5,891 nucleotides of DNA from an uncultured Ruminococcus sp. (GTDB lineage Bacteria; Bacillota; Clostridia; Oscillospirales; CAG-272), in contig CACZSC010000022.1 in the NCBI GenBank assembly GCA_902783755.1, forward strand, positions 1 through 5,891, written 5' to 3'. The notes below the pieces were generated by a model that saw only the letters and a program-made list of their open reading frames with translations, was not told the DNA's origin and did no database searches. The position numbers and the translations under genes are program-made. Positions 1-4,782 of this stretch are shown piece after piece; position 1 is the stretch's first letter; the number at the start of each line of letters is the position of its first letter.

Positions 1-90
1 AGGAAGCAGGGAGAAGCCTAAAATAGCTTCAATAAGGAAGCAATTCCTCCCCCACCTGTAGAGGAAGGGGTGTCCTTGCTGTTTTTTTCG
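1..90 (+). other. Leader/intergenic segment before the metal-efflux genes
   Basis: No full gene is visible. The segment holds a small hairpin GAAGC/GCTTC (13-17 with 26-30), a second hairpin AGGAA-GCAA-TTCCT (35-48, GNRA-type loop), and a competing stem TTCCTC/GAGGAA (44-49 with 61-66). The competing stem can stack on AGCAA/TTGCT (39-43 with 76-80) and is followed by a T7 tract at 82-88. AGGAAGCA occurs twice (1-8, 35-42). TAAAAT at 19-24 resembles a -10 box, but its -35 would lie outside the window. One frame is open from base 2 to a TAG at 58-60 and could be the tail of an upstream gene of 19 visible codons; I recognise no family in it. Regulatory function is inference only. Confidence 0.35.
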
Positions 91-309
91 ATGAAAAAGA
101 CATATAAGATAGAAGTGGATTGCGCAGCCTGCGCAGACAAGATGGAACAGGCCGCGGCGAAGACTCCGGGAGTCCGGGAAGCCGTGGTGAACTTCATGGC
201 CCTGAAGATGAAGATAGATTTCGAGGACGGCGCTGATACGGATCTCGTGATGCAGCAGGTCAGGAAAAACTGCAAAAAGGTCGAAAGCGACTGCGAGATA
301 TATCTCTGA
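91..309 (+). CDS. Stand-alone heavy-metal-associated (HMA) domain protein
   Basis: A 72-residue protein that is essentially one HMA (ferredoxin-like) domain. The metal site is D10-C11-A-A-C14; the Asp before the first Cys is typical of Zn/Cd/Pb-type ATPases such as ZntA, while copper domains usually have a Thr or Ser there. Two more cysteines lie near the C-terminus (C61, C68). The rest follows the family: an amphipathic helix, a TPGV turn (25-28) and a VNFMALKMKI strand. It likely binds a soft divalent metal in the cytoplasm and supplies the ATPase that begins 18 bp downstream, which lacks this domain. I chose ATG 91 because MKKTYKIE fits family N-termini. No ribosome site sits at normal distance, because a T7 tract lies just upstream. 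A GTG at 70 in the same frame, with GAGG five bases upstream, would add seven residues and is a real alternative. Function is confident; start and exact metal are not. Confidence 0.85.
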   Translation: MKKTYKIEVDCAACADKMEQAAAKTPGVREAVVNFMALKMKIDFEDGADTDLVMQQVRKNCKKVESDCEIYL

Positions 310-311
310 CC

Positions 312-320
312 GGAGGAAGG
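312..320 (+). promoter_or_regulatory. Ribosome binding site fixing the ATPase GTG start
   Basis: GGAGGAAGG lies just after the HMA gene stop (307-309) and 7 bases before GTG 328. It is the strongest Shine-Dalgarno-like match near this gene and supports a GTG start and co-translation with the gene upstream. Confidence 0.75.
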
Positions 321-327
321 CGATCCC

Positions 328-2211
328 GTGAGCAAGAAACAGAAGATCAACCTTATACGCATCCTCGTCACGGCGGCGATGCTGGTGCTCCTGCACTTTC
401 TCCCTCTCCCCGGCGCCGTGAAGATCGCGCTGTACATACTGACATATCTGATAATAGGATACGACATACTGATCAAGGCCTTCAGAGGTATACTGAACCG
501 GCAGCCTCTCGACGAGAACCTGCTCATGACCGTGGCCACGGCGGGAGCAATAGCCCTCGCTGTATGCAGGGGAAGCGACGACTATGTCGAGGCGGTAGCG
601 GTGATGCTCTTCTACCAAATCGGCGAGCTGTTCCAGAGCTATGCCGTGGGAAAGAGCCGCAGGAGCATATCCGAGCTCATGGACATAGTCCCGGACCATG
701 CCAACATAGAATCGGATAACGGACAGCTCGAGGAAGTGGATCCCGATGAAGTCGAAGTCGGAACGGTGATCGTGATCCGTCCAGGGGAAAGAGTACCCAT
801 CGACGGAGTAGTCCTTTCAGGCTCGTCCTCACTGAACACGTCCGCCCTGACGGGAGAATCTGTCCCCCGTGACGTTTCCGAGGGGGACGAGGTCATAAGC
901 GGGTGCATAAACCTCAGCGGACTGCTCAGAGCGAGGACCACGAAGGAGTTCGGTGAATCAACGGCTTCCAAGGTAATGGAGCTCATCGAGGACGCAGGCT
1001 CGAGGAAATCCCGTTCCGAGAACTTCATAACCAGGTTCTCGCGGATATACACGCCCGCGGTCGTCATCTCGGCTCTGCTCCTTGCAGTGCTCCCGCCGCT
1101 TGTCATGCTCATGGCGGGGCAGTCTCCGGACTGGGAGACCTGGATATACAGGGCCCTGACGTTCCTGGTCATAAGCTGCCCCTGCGCTCTCGTGGTCAGC
1201 ATACCGCTTTCCTTCTTTGCGGGCATCGGTGCAGCCAGCCGCAGCGGCGTGCTGGTCAAGGGATCCAACTATCTTGAGATCCTGTCGGAAACGAAGACCG
1301 TAGTGTTCGACAAGACCGGCACCCTTACGAAGGGCGTTTTCGAGGTCACGGCGGTCCATCCCGAGATGATGTGTCAGGATTCCCTGCTCCATCTGGCCGC
1401 GCACGTGGAAAGGTATTCGAAACATCCCATCGCGGCATCCCTGAGGGAGGCATATCCGAATGAATCGGATGAATGCTCTGTCGAGGATCCGGAGGAGATA
1501 GCCGGAGAGGGCATCATCGCCCGCGTCAACGGCGACAGTGTGGCTGTCGGAAATCCGAAACTCATGGGCCGTGTCGGCGCGATGTGGCATGAATGCCACA
1601 AGGACGGTACCGTCATACATGTTGCCGTGAACGGCTGTTACGCCGGACATATCGTTATATCCGATGTCGTCAAATCCACCGCCGCAGAGACTGTTGAGGA
1701 CCTCAGGAAAGGCGGAGTGACAAGGACTGTCATGCTGACGGGCGACACCGGCTCAGTTGCCCGGGCAGTGGCTGATGAGCTCGGGGTGGATGAAGTCTAC
1801 AGCGATCTCCTCCCCCGGGACAAGGTGGCAAAGGTGGAAGAGCTCATCAGTGAAAAGACGTCGGAAAAGCAGCGGCTCGCCTTCGTGGGAGACGGTATCA
1901 ACGACGCCCCTGCCCTTTCCAGAGCCGATATAGGCATCGCCATGGGAGCCCTGGGGTCGGACGCCGCCATCGAGGCCGCGGACGTGGTCCTGATGGATGA
2001 CGATCCTCTGAAGATCCCGGCAGCGGTGAGGATATCCAGAAAATGCCTGCGCATCGTGAAGGAGAACATCTGGTTCGCCCTGATCGTGAAGTTCTCGTGC
2101 CTGATCCTGGGCGCTTTCGGCGTCGCCAACATGTGGGTAGCGGTATTCGCCGACGTGGGCGTGATGGTACTGGCGGTCCTCAACGCCATAAGGTGCATGT
2201 TCGCAAAATAG
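328..2211 (+). CDS. cadA: P1B-type heavy-metal ATPase (Zn/Cd/Pb exporter, CadA/ZntA type)
   Basis: A 627-residue membrane ATPase expected to export Zn2+, Cd2+ or Pb2+ at the cost of ATP. Visible motifs in order: actuator TGES (175-178), metal-site CPC (284-286) in the SCPCALVVSIPLSFFAG context of the Zn/Cd/Pb group, phosphorylated D328 in DKTGT, HP (366-367) and GEG (393-395) of the nucleotide-binding domain, TGD (471-473), and the hinge GDGINDAP (521-528). About eight membrane helices: four before the actuator (roughly 10-27, 31-49, 64-80, 87-107), two around CPC (244-264, 273-303) and two at the end (582-622). The last pair carry K588 and D609, matching the conserved Lys and Asp of Zn/Cd ATPases and arguing against copper. 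There is no N-terminal HMA domain, so it is shorter than typical CadA; the domain is encoded separately just upstream. No ArsR/CadC or MerR regulator is present in the window. The symbol denotes family type; zntA would fit equally. Confidence 0.93.
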   Translation: MSKKQKINLIRILVTAAMLVLLHFLPLPGAVKIALYILTYLIIGYDILIKAFRGILNRQPLDENLLMTVATAGAIALAVCRGSDDYVEAVAVMLFYQIGELFQSYAVGKSRRSISELMDIVPDHANIESDNGQLEEVDPDEVEVGTVIVIRPGERVPIDGVVLSGSSSLNTSALTGESVPRDVSEGDEVISGCINLSGLLRARTTKEFGESTASKVMELIEDAGSRKSRSENFITRFSRIYTPAVVISALLLAVLPPLVMLMAGQSPDWETWIYRALTFLVISCPCALVVSIPLSFFAGIGAASRSGVLVKGSNYLEILSETKTVVFDKTGTLTKGVFEVTAVHPEMMCQDSLLHLAAHVERYSKHPIAASLREAYPNESDECSVEDPEEIAGEGIIARVNGDSVAVGNPKLMGRVGAMWHECHKDGTVIHVAVNGCYAGHIVISDVVKSTAAETVEDLRKGGVTRTVMLTGDTGSVARAVADELGVDEVYSDLLPRDKVAKVEELISEKTSEKQRLAFVGDGINDAPALSRADIGIAMGALGSDAAIEAADVVLMDDDPLKIPAAVRISRKCLRIVKENIWFALIVKFSCLILGAFGVANMWVAVFADVGVMVLAVLNAIRCMFAK

Positions 2212-2232
2212 GCTTCAGTGAAGAAAACACAG

Positions 2233-2264
2233 GTCCCCGGATGCGCATTCACGTATCCGGGGAC
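2233..2264. terminator. Bidirectional hairpin terminator between converging cadA and miaA
   Basis: A perfect 10-bp inverted repeat (arms 2233-2242 and 2255-2264, GTCCCCGGAT and its complement) extends inward by G-U, C-G and G-C pairs to a 13-bp stem with a 6-base loop. It begins 21 bp after the cadA stop and 41 bp after the miaA stop. On the minus strand it is followed by GTTTTCTTC, a fair U-rich tail; on the plus strand by the weaker TATTCCTTATT. The position between converging genes supports use by both. Confidence 0.8.
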
Positions 2265-2273
2265 TATTCCTTA

Positions 2274-2300
2274 TTGACTTTTTCACGGCATTGGTACAAT
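2274..2300 (+). promoter_or_regulatory. Promoter-like element pointing antisense into miaA
   Basis: TTGACT (2274-2279) is followed by TACAAT (2295-2300), which is preceded by TGG, an extended -10 arrangement. The spacer is only 15 bp, which weakens the call. It starts just past the cadA terminator and would transcribe the antisense strand of miaA; no plus-strand gene follows. It could be an antisense RNA promoter, a remnant, or chance in AT-rich DNA. Confidence 0.3.
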
Positions 2301-2305
2301 ATATA

Positions 2306-3244
2306 TTAGAGCAGCGCCTGCAGCTCGTCCGCGATCTCGGAGACCGGCCTCACCGCCCCGTCCCTGTCGGGATATATCCTTATGGCGTCCTTATACCTTC
2401 TGAACCATATGAGCTGCCTCTTGACATAGTGCCTGGTGGCAAGCTTGATGTTCTCCGTCACCGTTTCGAGAGAGATCTCGCCCCTGAAGTAGGGGATGAA
2501 TTCCTTGTATCCGATGGCCTGCATGGCGGTCCGGCTTATGTCCGGATGCCTTTCGAAAAGGTTCCTGACCTCATCTTCAAGGCCCTGCTCCATCATGAGC
2601 TCTACTCTCCTGTCGGTCCTTGAGTACAGGAGCGACCTGTCACAAAACTCAAGGATCACCATGGTGTCCTCATAGGGCGTCTCGCCGGAGATCTGAAGGG
2701 CGTCCAGCTCCGTTTTCGTGATACCGGAGACCCTGAATATCTCGATTGCCCTGACGACCCTCTTCACATTGTTCGGGTGTATCCCCTCAGCCGCCTGCGG
2801 GTCTATTTCCCGCAGCATCCCGTGCAGGGCTTCGTTGCCGTTTACAGCGGCATAATCATAGAGCTCGCGGCGCAGTTTTTCATCCGAGGCGTACTGCTCG
2901 AATCCCGAGATCTTCATGATGGAATCGTGGTACAGCCCGGTGCCGCCGCATATCACCGGCAAATCTCCCTGACGGCTGATCTCCCTGATGGCGTCCCTCG
3001 CCATATCGGCATATTCCGCCGCAGAGAATTCCTCTTCCGGCTCCTTCACGCCTATCAGGTGATGCGCTATCCCCCGGGCCTCCTCTTCTGTGACCTTCGC
3101 CGTGCCGATGTCCATTTCCCTGTAAAGTTGCATGGAATCGCAGGATATGACCTGCCCTCCGAGCCTCAGCGCCATCTCCACGGCGAGAGCCGTCTTGCCC
3201 GAGGCCGTGGGTCCCAGTATTGATAGAGTTTTGATCTTTTCCAA
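2306..3244 (-). CDS. miaA: tRNA dimethylallyltransferase (MiaA)
   Basis: This cytoplasmic enzyme transfers a dimethylallyl group from DMAPP to N6 of A37 in tRNAs reading UNN codons, giving i6A37, which stabilises codon-anticodon pairing. The 312 residues match the family's usual length. Motifs: P-loop GPTASGKT (11-18), DSMQLY with the conserved Asp (36-41), GTAK (47-50), HHLIG (61-65), GGTGLY (100-105), HPNNVKRVVRAIEI (156-169), AIGYKE (243-248), and the basic C-terminal signature around TRHYVKRQLIWFRR (270-283). The start is TTG at 3242-3244, supported by GGAG seven bases upstream and by the P-loop lying ten residues in, as usual. It is divergent from the Cys-tRNA deacylase gene, with 41 bp between starts, and converges on cadA across the shared terminator. 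The stop overlaps the AT-rich end of an antisense promoter-like element. The identification is secure. Confidence 0.97.
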   Translation of the reverse strand: MEKIKTLSILGPTASGKTALAVEMALRLGGQVISCDSMQLYREMDIGTAKVTEEEARGIAHHLIGVKEPEEEFSAAEYADMARDAIREISRQGDLPVICGGTGLYHDSIMKISGFEQYASDEKLRRELYDYAAVNGNEALHGMLREIDPQAAEGIHPNNVKRVVRAIEIFRVSGITKTELDALQISGETPYEDTMVILEFCDRSLLYSRTDRRVELMMEQGLEDEVRNLFERHPDISRTAMQAIGYKEFIPYFRGEISLETVTENIKLATRHYVKRQLIWFRRYKDAIRIYPDRDGAVRPVSEIADELQALL

Positions 3245-3251
3245 ATCCGTT

Positions 3252-3255
3252 CTCC
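3252..3255 (-). promoter_or_regulatory. Ribosome binding site fixing the miaA TTG start
   Basis: On the minus strand CTGGAGAACGGATTTG shows GGAG (3255-3252) seven bases before TTG 3244. No ATG or GTG in this frame is better placed, so the rare TTG start is preferred. Confidence 0.7.
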
Positions 3256-3269
3256 AGAAACTGAAAAAA

Positions 3270-3299
3270 TATATATGGTGATTTTATGACAAAAACCAA
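3270..3299 (-). promoter_or_regulatory. Possible miaA promoter
   Basis: On the minus strand TTGGTT (3299-3294) and TATATA (3275-3270) are separated by 18 bp. The predicted start near 3263 leaves a short leader ahead of the miaA ribosome site. The -35 lies inside the first codons of the divergent deacylase gene. The -35 match is moderate, so confidence is low. I found no matching promoter for the deacylase itself. Confidence 0.35.
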
Positions 3300-3756
3300 C
3301 GCCCTTCGGCTCCTCGATACCGCCGGCATCAGCTATGACACCGCGGAATATGAATATGACGAAAACGACCTTTCCGGGTCCCATCTCGCGAAACAGCTGG
3401 GCCTTGATCCCGACTGCGTCTTCAAGACACTGGTCTGCGTTGACGAACGGGGCGAGCACAAGGTGTTCTGCATCCCCGTGGAATTCGAGCTGGATCTCAA
3501 GAAATGCGCCGTGGTGTGCGGCTCGAAACGCGTGGAGATGATCCACGTCAAGGAGCTCCTGCCGCTTACGGGATATATGAGGGGAGGATGCTCGCCTCTC
3601 GGGATGAAGAAGAAATTCCCCACCTTCATAGACGAGACCGCCCTTCTGAATGAGAAAGTATACGTCAGCGCCGGAAGAAGAGGGCTTCAGATGATCCTCT
3701 CGCCCGGGGATCTGGCGGCGGTTGCAGAAGCGGAGTTCGCCGATCTCACGAAGTGA
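3286..3756 (+). CDS. ybaK: Cys-tRNA(Pro)/Cys-tRNA(Cys) deacylase, YbaK/EbsC family
   Basis: A free-standing trans-editing enzyme of the YbaK/ProX superfamily. Family members hydrolyse Cys wrongly attached to tRNA(Pro), a common error of prolyl-tRNA synthetase, in the cytoplasm. The 156-residue length is typical. Visible features: N-terminal TNALRLLDTAGISY, the conserved K47 in FKTLV (corresponding to the essential Lys of characterised YbaK), ELDLKK (68-73), TGYMRGGCSPLG (95-106) and SAGRRGLQ (128-135) near the C-terminus. These match the YbaK subgroup better than ProX-type or synthetase-inserted domains. The ATG at 3286 has only a weak ribosome site (GGTG, 3277-3280). Divergent from miaA; its last 11 bp overlap the 3' end of the convergent acetyltransferase, with no terminator between. 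Substrate specificity is inferred from family. Confidence 0.92.
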   Translation: MTKTNALRLLDTAGISYDTAEYEYDENDLSGSHLAKQLGLDPDCVFKTLVCVDERGEHKVFCIPVEFELDLKKCAVVCGSKRVEMIHVKELLPLTGYMRGGCSPLGMKKKFPTFIDETALLNEKVYVSAGRRGLQMILSPGDLAAVAEAEFADLTK

Positions 3757-4267
3757 GGACCTTCTCGTAGGCGACTCGCGGATCACCGTTCGCCAGATGT
3801 ATCCTGCCGCACAGGGAGAAACCGTACTTTTCGAGAGCATGTCTCATGGCAAGATTCCCCTCGTGGGTGTCGATCCTCACGGAGCCGAGCCCGTCTCTCC
3901 GGGCCAGTTCCTCCGCAAATCCGAATATGGCCTTCGAAAGGCCCTGCCCTCTCGCGGCGTCGGATACCGCCACACGGTGGATCGCAAGATACCTGCCGTC
4001 CGGGCCCGTGAGCCAGTTCCCGCCGTAAATGACGTCATACGTGGGCTCCCCGTCGTCTATGACGGCAAAGAGGGCGCATATCTCTCCGCCGCATCTCAGG
4101 GAGTATGACCTGCCGAGGCTGACATCCCCGGCTATTACATGCTCCTCGGGATAACCGTTCTGCCACTGGTCTATGCCGAACCTTGCGATGGCGCGGCGGG
4201 CTTCCGAGTATATGCGCATCATCGCCGGAACATCGCCGGCCGTGTTCTTTATGATCTCCGTCTGCAC
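3746..4267 (-). CDS. GNAT-family N-acetyltransferase
   Basis: A 173-residue protein with the GNAT fold. The acetyl-CoA pyrophosphate loop is in motif A, IHRVAVSDAARGQGLSKAIF (96-115): R106-G-Q-G109-L-S111 fits R/Q-x-x-G-x-G/A except for Ser at the last position. Motif B is seen as HEGNLAMRHALEKYGF (135-150), followed by a typical C-terminal strand. The N-terminal part (IYSEARRAIARFGIDQW) resembles many uncharacterised single-domain GNATs in Firmicutes. Substrate unknown: it could be a small molecule, peptide or protein N-terminus. The start is GTG at 4267. On the minus strand AGGAG lies 12 bases upstream and AGGA 4 bases upstream, neither ideal, but the N-terminus fits the family and a good promoter precedes it. 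Transcribed alone, divergent from acpP; the 3' end overlaps the deacylase gene. Confidence 0.88.
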   Translation of the reverse strand: MQTEIIKNTAGDVPAMMRIYSEARRAIARFGIDQWQNGYPEEHVIAGDVSLGRSYSLRCGGEICALFAVIDDGEPTYDVIYGGNWLTGPDGRYLAIHRVAVSDAARGQGLSKAIFGFAEELARRDGLGSVRIDTHEGNLAMRHALEKYGFSLCGRIHLANGDPRVAYEKVLTS

Positions 4268-4301
4268 CGTATCCTGCCGCTCCTTTCCCGGTCTTTGTAT
4301 A

Positions 4302-4330
4302 ATTATACTCTACACGGTAAAAATCGGCAA
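4302..4330 (-). promoter_or_regulatory. Sigma-A promoter of the GNAT gene
   Basis: On the minus strand TTGCCG (4330-4325) and the consensus TATAAT (4307-4302) are exactly 17 bp apart. The start of transcription should fall near 4295, giving a leader of about 28 bases to GTG 4267. The -10 lies in a 10-bp palindrome, TATAATTATA (4298-4307), so the opposite strand also reads TATAAT but has only a poor -35. Confidence 0.75.
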
Positions 4331-4347
4331 GTCGCGCATTATCTGTG

Positions 4348-4393
4348 AAAAAAGTGCCGGAAAACGCCGAAAACCCGCGAAAAAGTGTTTTTT
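4348..4393. promoter_or_regulatory. Phased A-tracts upstream of the acpP promoter
   Basis: Runs of A at 4348-4353, 4361-4364, 4370-4373 and 4380-4384, and a T6 run at 4388-4393, have centres about 9-12 bp apart, close to one helical turn. This pattern is known to bend DNA, and A-rich DNA just above a -35 can act as an UP element. The role in raising acpP transcription is inferred. Confidence 0.5.
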
Positions 4394-4398
4394 CGCGG
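4375..4398. repeat. Perfect inverted repeat abutting the acpP -35 box
   Basis: CCGCGAAAAA (4375-4384) and its exact complement TTTTTCGCGG (4389-4398) are separated by GTGT, ending two bases before TTGACA. It lies upstream of the predicted acpP transcript start, so it is unlikely to act in that RNA. An operator for a dimeric regulator is the more likely reading. I cannot match it to a known operator such as that of FapR. Confidence 0.6.
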
Positions 4399-4400
4399 TA

Positions 4401-4429
4401 TTGACATTCAAAACAAGTACTATTATAAT
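4401..4429 (+). promoter_or_regulatory. Consensus sigma-A promoter of acpP
   Basis: TTGACA (4401-4406) and TATAAT (4424-4429) are both perfect consensus hexamers with the optimal 17-bp spacer. Transcription should begin near 4436, leaving a leader of about 55 bases. Such strength fits an abundant protein like acyl carrier protein. Confidence 0.93.
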
Positions 4430-4491
4430 ACTCACGTAAACCGCCGAGAGATCGGATGAAAATGAACTCAAATAAGGAGTGATGATAGAAG

Positions 4492-4728
4492 ATGTTTGAA
4501 AAGGTAAAAGAACTGCTTGTTGAAGAGCTTGATATCAACGCTGATGATATAACCCCCGAAGCAGAGCTCGTTAACGACCTTGGGATCAATTCCCTTGAGC
4601 TTGCAGACCTGGTACTTCAGTGCGAAGACAAGTTCGATATCGAAATAACTGATGAAGTCATTAACGGCTTTGTGACCGTGGAGGACCTGGTTACGGCGCT
4701 TTCCAAGATCACAGGCGAAGAAGAGTAA
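4492..4728 (+). CDS. acpP: Acyl carrier protein
   Basis: A 78-residue acidic carrier protein that holds growing acyl chains on a 4'-phosphopantetheine arm during fatty acid synthesis in the cytoplasm. The attachment serine is S34 in LGINSLELADLV. The usual D-S-L is here N-S-L, a variant I believe occurs in clostridial ACPs. Helix I (2-14), helix II after the serine and the FDIEITDE segment (49-56) match the four-helix fold. Length is typical for free ACPs. The start is ATG 4492; the AAGGAG site (4474-4479) is 12 bases away, longer than usual. Codon choice differs from neighbours: 7 of 11 leucines are CTT, against 3 of 21 in the next gene, as expected for high expression. No fab or plsX genes are adjacent, so a role in another acyl or polyketide pathway cannot be excluded, but the consensus promoter argues for the housekeeping ACP. 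Confidence 0.93.
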   Translation: MFEKVKELLVEELDINADDITPEAELVNDLGINSLELADLVLQCEDKFDIEITDEVINGFVTVEDLVTALSKITGEEE

Positions 4729-4734
4729 GAAAAT

Positions 4735-4765
4735 GAGCGCGTCGGTATATCGGCGCGCTTTTCTC
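4735..4765 (+). terminator. Intrinsic terminator after acpP
   Basis: A stem pairs 4736-4745 with 4750-4759 (AGCGCG core plus G-U and CG pairs) around a TATA loop, followed by TTTTCTC. It starts 7 bp after the acpP stop. The T tail is short, so some read-through into the next gene is possible. Confidence 0.75.
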
Positions 4766-4782
4766 ATACAGGGAGAAACAAA

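Noticed and set aside
1..90. NiCo (czcD-type) or other known riboswitch in the leader
   Set aside because: I could not match the conserved four-way-junction bases of that class, and only short hairpins are present.
70..309. GTG 70 as the start of the HMA protein
   Set aside because: Kept only as an alternative: the ribosome site favours it, but the added residues (MSLLFFS) do not look like family N-termini, whereas MKKTYKIE does.
958..1650. Long minus-strand open frame of 230 codons inside the ATPase gene
   Set aside because: It lies wholly opposite conserved cadA coding sequence, including the CPC and DKTGT motifs, and its translation is low-complexity Arg/Gly/His-rich with no recognisable domain: a shadow frame in GC-rich DNA.
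2291..2623. Plus-strand open frame just after the antisense promoter-like element
   Set aside because: It is the complement of the conserved MiaA C-terminus. No ribosome site or domain was seen, so I keep the promoter-like element but not a gene.
3166..3840. Minus-strand open frame of 224 codons spanning the ybaK gene and the miaA start
   Set aside because: It covers the complement of a well-conserved YbaK-family gene and ends in a different frame of miaA; no family resemblance.
4298..4303. Plus-strand promoter using the palindromic TATAATTATA
   Set aside because: Its best -35 is CTGCCG with an 18-bp spacer, and a perfect promoter lies 100 bp downstream; the minus-strand reading is clearly better.
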